This document shows positions 45,371-53,343 of a stretch of DNA of 64,000 nt, one piece after another. Source of the DNA: Elioraea rosea. GTDB taxonomy: Bacteria > Pseudomonadota > Alphaproteobacteria > Acetobacterales > Acetobacteraceae. Numbering within the stretch: the stretch's first letter is position 1; each line of letters starts with the position of its first letter. The stretch is from the NCBI RefSeq assembly GCF_007644105.1, contig NZ_VFAC01000010.1:1-64000 (forward strand). Reading direction: 5' to 3'. Made by a program: the position numbers and the translations under genes. The notes beneath the pieces are model-generated. The model was not told where the DNA came from and did no database searches. It worked only from the letters and a program-made list of their open reading frames with translations.

Positions 45371-46581
45371 GCCGCCGCCTGCCGCAGGACGCGAAGCAGC
45401 TCCGGGATCCTCGTCTTGAGCTGGAAGAAGCCCTTCGTCGCGTGCGGCCACAGCGCCTCGTCCCAGTTCCGGCGGAGGCGGATGAGCGGCAGGCCCCGCG
45501 CGGCGAGGGCGGGGCGGATCGCCTCGAGCGCCTCGGCCACCGGGCCGACGGGCACATAAGCCGTCACCACCGCCTCTGCGCCGCTTGCCGCCGCCCAGCC
45601 CACGACACCGTCGAACGACGCGAGCCGCTCCGTCGCGACCCCGAACGCCGCACCGCCGCGGGCGAGCGCATCGTCCACGGCACCGGAAGCGAACCGTGCC
45701 GCGACGGCACCCACGCCGGAGGGGCTGCGCAGGTCGGTGCACGTCGCCCCGGCGAGGGCGACGACGCGCGCAGGCCCGAGCGGAAGCGTCTCCGGCAGGC
45801 AATCCTCTTCGGTCACCAGAAGCGCGACGCGCCCCGCCGGCCCAGGGTCGCGGCGCGGCAGGGGGCGGGGTGTCGGTGGCGGCTCGCCGTCGAGCGGCGG
45901 GACGCGCTCGTCGAGTGCGCCCGCGGGATCGAACCGGCCATTCGTGTAGTGCGCGATGTTGGCCGCGCGGGCGAGGTAGTGCTTGCCGCGCGTGTGCAGC
46001 CCCGCCACCCACCGCCAGGAGAGCGTGTTCGAGGCTGGGTCACCATCGGCAAAGTGGCGGTAAGTGAAATCCGCGCCGAGCTGCCAGGGAAGGCGCAGGG
46101 TGAAGATCCAGATCGAGGCGAACCACATCCGTGCGTGATTGTGTAGGTAGCCGGTCTCGACCAGCTCGCGCGCCCAGGCATCGAAACAGCTGATACCGGT
46201 GCGCCCGCAAACCGCATCCTCGAAGGCGCGCCTCAGCCCGCCCGAGGTCGAGAGCGCATGGGTCTCGCGCTGGACGTCGGCGCGGTACTCGGCCCAGACG
46301 GCCGGGCGCTGCTCGAGCCAGCCTTTCCAGTAGCCGCGCCAGACCACTTCCTGGACGAACTTCTCGCACGCGGAAGGCGAATGCGCGGCGAGCGCAGCGT
46401 GAACGAGCTCCTCCTCGCCCACCAGCCTGTGACGGACATGCGGGGAGAGGAGCGAGACATTGCCGCGATTCTCCGGCCCGTGGTCGTGGTTGCGGGTCGC
46501 GGCGTAGGCGCGGCCCATGGCGGAGGTAAAGGCGGCGAGGCGGGCAAGCGCCGCGGCACGCGTCGGTTCGGGAAGGGTCAT
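45367..46581 (-). CDS. Photolyase/cryptochrome FAD-binding domain protein with C-terminal antenna-like domain
   Basis: A 404-residue protein. Residues ~25-210 match the photolyase FAD-binding helical domain: YLHNHARMWFASIWIF, then LPWQLGADF and GDPASNTLSWRWVAG are the flavin-site blocks. Residues ~240-400 look like the Rossmann-type domain that normally stands at the N terminus of photolyases (a VVTAYVPVGPV-like strand-turn-helix and LRRNWDEALWPHATKGFFQ). The order of domains is thus swapped relative to classical photolyases. It is probably a DNA repair or blue-light protein; activity and antenna cofactor are unknown. It overlaps an orphan ABC ATPase gene downstream. Confidence 0.82.
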
Positions 46582-46614
46582 CGTGCGGAGGATGTGGGGC
46601 GCTGCCGCTCTCCG

Positions 46615-47391
46615 TCACCCGCCCGTGGCAAGGAACGGCTCGACGACGCGCAGGAAGGCCTCGGGCGCCTCTGCATGCACCCAGTGCCCCGCGCCAGGGA
46701 CAACCGCGAAGGCCGCGGCGGGGAAGCGGGCGAGTGCCGCGGCGCGGCCGGTCGCATCGACATAGGGGCTGTTCTCGCCCGAAACGAACAGCGCCTCGCC
46801 GGGCCAGGCGAGGTGGTCGGGCAGGTCGGGGAAACCCGAGATTGCCTCGAGCGCGCTGGCGATGACGGGCAGGTTGCAGCGCCAGGCCGGCCCGCCCTCA
46901 CCATAGCGGAGGTTCTGCAGAAGGAAGGCGCGCACAGCAGCGTCCGGCACAGCAGGGCGAAGCGCTGCATCGGCCTCCGCACGGCGAAGCTCGGGCCTGA
47001 GGGGGAGGGCGAGCATCGCCTCCGCGTAGGGACGAAACGAGGACGGATAGCGCACCGGAGCGATGTCGACGACGACGAGCCGCCCGACCCGCGCGGGATG
47101 GTGGAGCGCGAGCAGCATCGCCGCCTTGCCGCCCATAGAATGGCCGAGCACGTCCATGCTGCCGCCCTCGCCCTCGATCAGCGCGGCAAGGTCCTCAGCC
47201 ATCGCCTCGTAGTCCATCCGCGGATCGTGCGGGCTGTCGCCGTGGTTCCGGAGATCGGCGAGGAGCACGCGGCGGCGCAGCGCCAGCCGCTTGGCGAGCC
47301 CGCCCCAGTTGCCGCCCTGGCCGAACAGCCCGTGCAGGACGAGAAGGGGCCGGCCCTGGCCGAGCGAGGTGACGTTGAGCGGAACTGCCAT
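46615..47391 (-). CDS. Alpha/beta hydrolase (YbfF-like esterase)
   Basis: A 258-residue cytosolic alpha/beta hydrolase. The oxyanion region is VLHGLFGQGGNWGG, the nucleophile elbow GHSMGGKAAM, and the late catalytic His is in PGAGHWVHAE. LLADLRNHGDSPHDPRMDY is typical of the YbfF/ABHD11 group of thioesterase-like esterases. It is flanked on the same strand by a photolyase gene and a DMT gene with gaps of ~33 and 10 bases, so it may share a transcript with the latter. Confidence 0.9.
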   Translation of the reverse strand: MAVPLNVTSLGQGRPLLVLHGLFGQGGNWGGLAKRLALRRRVLLADLRNHGDSPHDPRMDYEAMAEDLAALIEGEGGSMDVLGHSMGGKAAMLLALHHPARVGRLVVVDIAPVRYPSSFRPYAEAMLALPLRPELRRAEADAALRPAVPDAAVRAFLLQNLRYGEGGPAWRCNLPVIASALEAISGFPDLPDHLAWPGEALFVSGENSPYVDATGRAAALARFPAAAFAVVPGAGHWVHAEAPEAFLRVVEPFLATGG

Positions 47392-47401
47392 GCCGGCAGG
47401 C

Positions 47402-48289
47402 TTAGCGGCGGAGCGCGAGCGTGGCCAGCCCCGCGAGGATCAGCGCACCGCCACCAAGAAGCGAGAGGCTCGCCGCCTCGCCAAGGAAGGCGACGGAGAG
47501 GGCGACACTGACGACCGGCACGCCGAGGAACCCGAGCGAGGAGACGATGACGGGAAGCTGGCGCGAGATGCTCGCCGCCGCCCAGGTCGCGACAGGCCCG
47601 CCGAGTACGCCGAGATAGAGCAGCGCCGGGCCGGAGGACCAGCCGAGCGTGACGCCGCCCGAGGGCTCGAGAAGCTGCGCGGCCGGAAGCAGAAGGATCG
47701 CGGCGAGGCCGAACTGCCAGGGGAGAAGGTCCGACAGCGGCGTCGCGGCAGAGGTGCCACGGAGCACCGCGATCGCAATCGCCCAGGAGAGCGCCGCGGC
47801 GAGCAGCAGGCCATGCGCGAGGACCTGCCACCCGTCCGACCAGTCGAGCGTCCAGGGATTGGCGAGGACGAGGATGCCGGACAGGCCGAGCACGACGGCA
47901 AGCGCTCGATACCGGTCAAGCCGCTCGCCCATGACGAGGATGGAGATCGGCACCAGCCAGAGCGAGGTCGTGTAGCAGAGCAGCACCGACCGCCCGACGG
48001 GAACCACGGCGAGCGCGGCATGCAGAAGCGCGAAGAAGGCGGCGAGCTGGAACACCCCGACGGCGACGATCGCCGCCCAGTCACGCCGCTTCGGCCAGGC
48101 AAGGCGCCCGCGCGCGCCGACGAGAAGGGCCGTGACGATGGCAGACAGCAGGGCGCGCCAGAACGCGAGCCAGGCCGGCGTCGCCTCGGCGAGCCCGATC
48201 TTGATGACCGGCCCCGCCGCACCGAACACCAGAACGACGATGCCGAGCTGTGCAAGCGCGGCGCGGGAGAGAAGCGGGCGGCTGGGCAT
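47402..48289 (-). CDS. DMT superfamily (EamA) transporter
   Basis: A 295-residue inner-membrane protein with ~10 hydrophobic segments and two EamA repeats; the opening AALAQLGIVVLVFGAAGPVIKIGLAE and the second half GPALLYLGVLGGPVATWAAASISRQLPVIVSSLGFLGVPV-like region fit the family (two separate segments). Substrate unknown. It lies 10 bases upstream of the esterase on the same strand. Confidence 0.88.
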   Translation of the reverse strand: MPSRPLLSRAALAQLGIVVLVFGAAGPVIKIGLAEATPAWLAFWRALLSAIVTALLVGARGRLAWPKRRDWAAIVAVGVFQLAAFFALLHAALAVVPVGRSVLLCYTTSLWLVPISILVMGERLDRYRALAVVLGLSGILVLANPWTLDWSDGWQVLAHGLLLAAALSWAIAIAVLRGTSAATPLSDLLPWQFGLAAILLLPAAQLLEPSGGVTLGWSSGPALLYLGVLGGPVATWAAASISRQLPVIVSSLGFLGVPVVSVALSVAFLGEAASLSLLGGGALILAGLATLALRR

Positions 48290-48343
48290 GCGTGCGCGAG
48301 GAGCGCATGCCCGAAGCCGCGCCGCAAGGGCCGGCGTCGCCGC

Positions 48344-49171
48344 TCAGTGCCGGTGCAGCCAGTCCTCGCGCCCCGGCACTGCGCCGAGCCAGGGCGGTAC
48401 CGCGCGGCGGACGGGAAGCGTGATCTCGTCTGCAAGCGCGAGGCGCTCGCGGCTCGGCGGCGAGACGAGGAAACCCTGCACGAAGCCGAGGCCGAGCTCG
48501 GACAGGCAATGGAACTCGCCCTCCGTCTCGATGCCCACGGCGACGACGGGAACGCCGAGACTCCCCGCCGCGTCCACAATGCGCGCGACGATCGGGTGCC
48601 TGATCCTGTGGTGGTTGATGCCGCGGATCAGCGTCCTGTCGAGCTTGACGAGATCCGGGCGGACTTCCGTCAGGAGGCCGATCCCGCCATAGCCCGTCCC
48701 GAAATCGTCGAGCGCGACGCGAAGGCCCTTGCCCCGCGCTCCTGCGATGATGCGCGCGAGCCAGGCGGGATCCTCGATCCGTGCCGCGTCGGTGATCTCG
48801 ACAACGAGACGCGCAGGCTCGAGCCCAGCCGCCCCGGCAAGGCCCGCGATAGTGGCGAGCATGTCGTCGGCGCCCGCTAGCGCGCCAGGCGAGATGTTTA
48901 CATGCACGTCGCCCGGCGAGGCGGATGCGGCGAAGCGCGGCAGGATGGCGGCGACGGCCGCGACCTCGAAGGCGGAACGATGCGCCGCGGGAACACGCGC
49001 GAGCACCCCGTCTGCCGGTGTTCCGCCGAGGCCGCGCAGCAGCGCCTCGTAGGCCCTGATGCCGCCCGATGCGGTGCAGACGATCGGCTGGAAGGCCACG
49101 TCGAAGCGCGGCAGGCCCGCCGCCATCGCTACGCGGCACAGATCGGTCACCGGCCCGTCAGCCTCTCGCAT
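48344..49171 (-). CDS. EAL domain protein (divergent cyclic di-GMP phosphodiesterase)
   Basis: A 275-residue stand-alone EAL domain. The EAL motif itself is present as YEALLRG (Glu42); NISPGAL, VEITD, LDDFGTGYG and VKLDRTLI are the other active-site blocks, and FVQGFLVSPP ends the barrel. Two canonical positions differ: the usual EITE is EITD, and the AEGVE motif reads AVGIE, losing its first Glu. The enzyme may be slow or a c-di-GMP binding protein. No GGDEF or membrane domain is attached. ATG 49171 is chosen as the start of the domain-bearing product; the frame continues upstream without family similarity. Confidence 0.85.
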   Translation of the reverse strand: MREADGPVTDLCRVAMAAGLPRFDVAFQPIVCTASGGIRAYEALLRGLGGTPADGVLARVPAAHRSAFEVAAVAAILPRFAASASPGDVHVNISPGALAGADDMLATIAGLAGAAGLEPARLVVEITDAARIEDPAWLARIIAGARGKGLRVALDDFGTGYGGIGLLTEVRPDLVKLDRTLIRGINHHRIRHPIVARIVDAAGSLGVPVVAVGIETEGEFHCLSELGLGFVQGFLVSPPSRERLALADEITLPVRRAVPPWLGAVPGREDWLHRH

Positions 49172-49316
49172 CCGCCCATCCCCTGAGTTGTCGTCACGCC
49201 ATGCGACACGGGCCCATTTTCCCGCAACGACCATGAAGCAGGGGTTAACTGGCGCACACTTCGGGGCAATGACGGCCGGGCGGCCTTGCTCGCAGGCTCG
49301 GGGCTCGCGGGCGGCC

Positions 49317-50054
49317 TCAGGAATGCATGTACAGACCGCCATTGACGTGCAGCGTCTCGCCGGTGACGAAGGAGGCGAGGTCGGAGGCGAGGAACAGAAC
49401 CGCGCCGGCCACTTCCTCCGCCCTGCCGAGGCGGCGCAGCGGCGTCTGCGCGAGGATCGCCTCGCCACGCTCCGCCATCAGGCCGGTGACCATTGCCGTA
49501 CCGATGACGCCCGGGCTCACCGCATTGGCGCGGATGCCGCGCGGCGCAAGCTCGCTCGCGATCGAGCGCGTGAAGGAGAGTACCGCACCCTTCGCGGCGG
49601 CGTAGTGCACATGGCCGCGGCTGCCGCGATGGCCGGCAACGGAGGCGATCGTGACGATCGATCCGCCATGCCCCATGTGCGGCAGCGCGGCGCGGCACAC
49701 CGCCATCGTGCCATCGAGGTTGACGGCGAGGCACTCGCGCCAGGCGGTATCCGTCATCCCCTCGAGCGCCGCGTCGGGGAACACGCCGGCATTGGGCACG
49801 ACGATGTCGATGCGGCTGAAGCGCGCGACCGCCTCGGCCACCATGTCCTGCACCGAGGCGGTATCGGTCACGTCGCAGGCCACGGCGGCCACCTGCTCTC
49901 CCGTGGGGTCGAGCGCTACGGCGAGGGTGGCGGGCGCGGCGCGATCGGCGAGCAGCATGCGCGCGCCGGCGCGGCGGAACAGCCGCGCGATGGCAGAGCC
50001 GATACCGCCAGCGGCCCCTGTCAGGACCAGCGTGCGGCCGGAGAGGTCGATCAT
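49317..50054 (-). CDS. SDR family oxidoreductase
   Basis: A 245-residue classical SDR: TGAAGGIGSAIA cofactor loop, PNAGVF (NAG motif), catalytic Ser in TIASVAG and YxxxK in HYAAAKGA. Asp after beta-2 (LLADRAA) suggests NAD(H). Substrate unknown. It follows the quinone oxidoreductase gene by 2 bases on the same strand, so both are one operon. Confidence 0.9.
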   Translation of the reverse strand: MIDLSGRTLVLTGAAGGIGSAIARLFRRAGARMLLADRAAPATLAVALDPTGEQVAAVACDVTDTASVQDMVAEAVARFSRIDIVVPNAGVFPDAALEGMTDTAWRECLAVNLDGTMAVCRAALPHMGHGGSIVTIASVAGHRGSRGHVHYAAAKGAVLSFTRSIASELAPRGIRANAVSPGVIGTAMVTGLMAERGEAILAQTPLRRLGRAEEVAGAVLFLASDLASFVTGETLHVNGGLYMHS

Positions 50055-50056
50055 CC

Positions 50057-51058
50057 CTAACGGACCTTGAGCATGATCTTGCCGACATGCGCGCTGCTCT
50101 CCATCAGCGCATGCGCCGCCGCCACCTGCTCGAGGGGGAAGGTCGCATGGATCACCGGCGCGCAGCGCCCCGCATCGAGATGCGGCCACACCTTCTCGCG
50201 CAGCGCATCGGCGATCGCACCCTTCTGTGCGGTCGAGCGCGGCCGCATCGTCGATCCGGTAAGGGTGAGCCGCCGCGTCATCACAGGAAGCATGTCGAAC
50301 TCCGGCACCTTCGAGCCCTGCAGGAACGCGATCTGCACGAGCCGGCCATCGAGCGCGAGGCAGCGTATGTTGCGTGGGATGTAGTCGCCGCCGACCATGT
50401 CGAGCACGACATCGACGCCGCGCCTGTCGGTGATGCGCGCGACCTCGGCGACGAAATCCTCCGTGCGGTAGTTGATGCCGTGATCGGCGCCGAGGCTGCG
50501 GCAGGCTGCGAGCTTCTCCGCACTCCCCGCCGTCACGATCACCGTCGCGCCGAAGGCCTTGGCGAGCTGGACCGCCGTCGTTCCGATGCCGGACGAGCCG
50601 CCATGGATCAGCACGCTCTCGCCCGCGCGCAGGCCGCCCCGGTCGAACAGGTTGGCCCAGACGGTGAAGTAGGTTTCGGGCAGTGCTGCCGCGCGCAGGT
50701 GGTCGTAGCCTTTCGGCGGACGAAGCGATTGCGCTGCCGGAACGGCAACGTACTCGGCATAGGCGCCGCCATTGGTCAGCGCACAGACCGGCTCGCCAAG
50801 CTGCCAGCCGCTCACCTGGCTGCCCATGCCGACGACGACGCCCGCCGCCTCGAGGCCGATGATCGGCGAGGCACCGGGCGGGGGCGGATAGGCACCGCGA
50901 CGCTGCTGCACGTCGGGCCGGTTCACGCCCGCGGCATGCACCTCGACGAGAAGCTCGTCCGGCCCCGGCACCGGCAACGGCCCGCTCGCGACGGCCATGA
51001 CCTCGGGGCCGCCCACCCCCGTCGTCGCGATGTGCCGCATCGTCGCTGGCAGTGCCAT
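50057..51058 (-). CDS. NAD(P)H-quinone oxidoreductase (PIG3/QOR-like MDR)
   Basis: A 333-residue zinc-independent medium-chain reductase. The N-terminal GPDELLVEVHAAGVNRPDVQQRRGAYPPPPGAS-like region (two short blocks) and PETYFTVWANLFDRGGL are typical of the PIG3 quinone oxidoreductases; the NADPH site is HGGSSGIGTTAVQLAKAFGA. It reduces quinones or enones in the cytosol. GGAGGAGAGG directly precedes ATG 51058. Paired with a downstream SDR. Confidence 0.9.
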   Translation of the reverse strand: MALPATMRHIATTGVGGPEVMAVASGPLPVPGPDELLVEVHAAGVNRPDVQQRRGAYPPPPGASPIIGLEAAGVVVGMGSQVSGWQLGEPVCALTNGGAYAEYVAVPAAQSLRPPKGYDHLRAAALPETYFTVWANLFDRGGLRAGESVLIHGGSSGIGTTAVQLAKAFGATVIVTAGSAEKLAACRSLGADHGINYRTEDFVAEVARITDRRGVDVVLDMVGGDYIPRNIRCLALDGRLVQIAFLQGSKVPEFDMLPVMTRRLTLTGSTMRPRSTAQKGAIADALREKVWPHLDAGRCAPVIHATFPLEQVAAAHALMESSAHVGKIMLKVR

Positions 51059-51188
51059 GCCCTCTCCTCCCGCCGCTTCCGTTGTCACCGGAAGGTGTTG
51101 GCCAGCCTGCCGCGCGTCAAGCAGCCTCCGTCTTGCCGAGCCGTTCCCGCCCGCGCAAGATGCGCCGCCACAACAAGGAGAAACGGGG

Positions 51189-52406
51189 ATGAGGAGGAGA
51201 CACGTTCTGGCCGGCACGCTCGCCGGGACGGTTGCATTGGCCGCACGGTCTGCCACCGCACAAGGATCGGACCTCCGCTTCGGCGCGCTCTACCCGTTCA
51301 GCGGCCCCCTCGCCCTCCTCGGGGACGAGAGCTTCCGCGGCTTCGAGCTCGCGGTCGAGGAACGCAACGCGGCCGGCGGGATCGGCAATGCCCGCATCCG
51401 CATCATCCGCGGAGACGCGGTCGACCAGAACCAGGCGATCGGCGAGGCGCGCCGCCTGATGAGCGTCGAGCGGGTGCAGGCGATCTTCGGCACCTACGCC
51501 TCGCCGCTGTCCTTCGCCGCAACGCAGGTGACCGAGCTTGCCGGCACCCCCTATTTCGAGCTTGGCGCGATCTCCGACCCGATCACCGAGCGCGGATTCC
51601 GCTACCTGTTCCGCACCTGCCCAGTCGCCAAGTTCTTCGGCGAAGGGACGGTCGACGCCGTCACCGGCATCGCGCAGAAGCTGGGGCAGGACCCGAAATC
51701 GCTCCGCATCGCCGTGCTCCGCGAGGACGGCATCTACGGCACGACCGTGTCGGCGGCGCAGAAGGCACGCATCCAGCAGCTGGGCTACCAGATGGTGGAG
51801 GACCTGTCCTACTCCGTCCGCGCCGTCGACCTCTCCTCGGTGGTGCAGAGGCTGCGCGGGGCGAATGTCGATGTCGTGCTGCACACCGGCTACCAGAACG
51901 ACATCCTCCTGTTCTATCGCGGCATGAAGGAGGCGGGGTGGAAGCCGAAGGCGGTGATCGGCTCCGGAGCCGGATACAGCCTGACGGACACGATGAAGGC
52001 CGTGGGGTCCGACTTCCAGAATACGCTGAATGTCGACTTCACCCAGTTCGCGGTGAACGAGCGCGTCGCGCCGGGCGTGAAGCAGTTCGTCGAGGCCTAT
52101 GCGCGCAAGTACGGCCACCCGCCGCGCTCCGGCCACAGCCTCGCGAACTTCATGGGCGCGCGCGTGTTCTTCGACGCGCTCGCCCGCGCCGGCTCGATGG
52201 ACAAGGACCGCGTGCGCGCCGCCGTGCTCGCGACAGACGTGCCCGAGTACACGACGCCGACAGGCTGGGGTGCGAAGTTCGACGAGAAGGGCCAGAACAC
52301 GCGCGCACGGCCGTTCCTTCTGCAGTGGCAGGGCGAGCAGCAGGTGACGGTGTTCCCGCCCGAGGCGGCGGTGGCCGAGCTCCGCATCGGCCTCGGCGCC
52401 ACCTGA
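51189..52406 (+). CDS. Branched-chain amino-acid-type ABC transporter substrate-binding protein
   Basis: A 405-residue periplasmic receptor of the LivK/Leu-Ile-Val type I fold. The export signal begins with MRRRHVLAG and ends SATAQ; the RRR is Tat-like but a Sec route is equally possible. LRFGALYPFSGPLALLGDESFRGFELAVEE is the classic start of the mature domain. In Alphaproteobacteria this class also binds aromatic acids, amides and other ligands. AAGGAG lies 9 bases before the ATG. It heads the liv-type operon and is followed by a terminator hairpin that should raise its yield over downstream genes. Confidence 0.93.
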   Translation: MRRRHVLAGTLAGTVALAARSATAQGSDLRFGALYPFSGPLALLGDESFRGFELAVEERNAAGGIGNARIRIIRGDAVDQNQAIGEARRLMSVERVQAIFGTYASPLSFAATQVTELAGTPYFELGAISDPITERGFRYLFRTCPVAKFFGEGTVDAVTGIAQKLGQDPKSLRIAVLREDGIYGTTVSAAQKARIQQLGYQMVEDLSYSVRAVDLSSVVQRLRGANVDVVLHTGYQNDILLFYRGMKEAGWKPKAVIGSGAGYSLTDTMKAVGSDFQNTLNVDFTQFAVNERVAPGVKQFVEAYARKYGHPPRSGHSLANFMGARVFFDALARAGSMDKDRVRAAVLATDVPEYTTPTGWGAKFDEKGQNTRARPFLLQWQGEQQVTVFPPEAAVAELRIGLGAT

Positions 52407-52418
52407 GACGACGCATGG

Positions 52419-52451
52419 GGGGCGGCGGCAACGCCGCCCCTTCTCCTTTCC
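52419..52451 (+). terminator. Hairpin between the receptor and permease genes (attenuator)
   Basis: GGGGCGGCG (52419-52427) pairs with CGCCGCCCC (52432-52440) around a GCAA tetraloop, followed by the T-rich TTCTCCTTTCC. It stands 12 bases after the receptor stop and 34 before the permease start, so it likely acts as a partial terminator or mRNA stabiliser within the operon. Confidence 0.75.
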
Positions 52452-52473
52452 GACACGACCCGGTTCCTCCCGC

Positions 52474-53343
52474 ATGGAAGTGCTTCCGCAGCTAATCGTG
52501 AACGGCCTGCTGCTCGGCGGCGCCTTCGCTCTCATCAGCATCGGCCTCACCCTCGTGTTCGGCATCGTGCGCGTCGTGAACTTCGCGCATGGCGAGCTCT
52601 TCATGGCCGGGCTGTTCGGCGCCTGGCTGCTCTCCTCCAAGGTCGGGCTCACGCCCTATCTCGCCGCGGTGCCGCTGGTCGTCATCCTGTTCGCCGCGGG
52701 GGCGGCGATGCAGCGCTTCATCATCCAACCGCTGATGGATGCCGACCCGCATATCCAGATCTTCGCGACCGTGGGCGTCGGCACGGCGCTGATCAACCTC
52801 GCGCTGATCCTGTTCGGCGCTGACATCCGCACCTCCGAGTTGCCCTGGGCGCGTGAGCCGGTGCGCTTTGCCGGGCTGTCGGTCGCGCGCGGCTTCCTCG
52901 TCGCCTTCGCCGTCTCGATGGTGGCGACCGCCGCGCTCGTGCTCTTCCTGAAGCGAACCCATCTCGGCCGCGCCATCCGCGCGGTTGCGCAGAACCGCAA
53001 CGCCGCACCGCTTATGGGCATCGACGTGCCGCGCATCTACATCATCACCTTCGGCATCGGCTCTGCCTGCGTCGGGCTCGCGGCGGCGGTGCTCTCGCCG
53101 CTCTTCCCCGCCTTCCCGACGGTGGGCACATACTTCGCCCTGACGGCCTTCGTCATCGTCGTGCTCGGCGGCATGGGTTCACTCGAAGGGGCCGTCGCCG
53201 GTGCGCTGATCATCGGCCTGGTCGACAGCCTCGCCGGCTACTACGTCGCGCCCGACCTGAAGGAGGTTGTCTACTTCCTCATCTTCCTTCTGATCCTCGT
53301 GCTGAAGCCCGCGGGGCTGTTCGGCGTCAGGGGGTCGGAGTGA
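52474..53343 (+). CDS. livH: Branched-chain amino-acid-type ABC permease (LivH)
   Basis: A 289-residue inner-membrane permease. LGGAFALISIGLTLVFGIVRVVNFAHGELFM is the diagnostic LivH start (two blocks), the EAA-type loop is IRAVAQNRNAAPLMGID, and ALTAFVIVVLGGMGSLEGAVAGALIIGL is the conserved late helix. Its stop overlaps the GTG of the next gene by 4 bases. Confidence 0.95.
   Translation: MEVLPQLIVNGLLLGGAFALISIGLTLVFGIVRVVNFAHGELFMAGLFGAWLLSSKVGLTPYLAAVPLVVILFAAGAAMQRFIIQPLMDADPHIQIFATVGVGTALINLALILFGADIRTSELPWAREPVRFAGLSVARGFLVAFAVSMVATAALVLFLKRTHLGRAIRAVAQNRNAAPLMGIDVPRIYIITFGIGSACVGLAAAVLSPLFPAFPTVGTYFALTAFVIVVLGGMGSLEGAVAGALIIGLVDSLAGYYVAPDLKEVVYFLIFLLILVLKPAGLFGVRGSE

Noticed and set aside
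51189-51263. RRR at the receptor N terminus as a firm Tat signal
   Set aside because: The motif lacks the usual SRRxFLK context and the hydrophobic core fits a Sec signal equally well.
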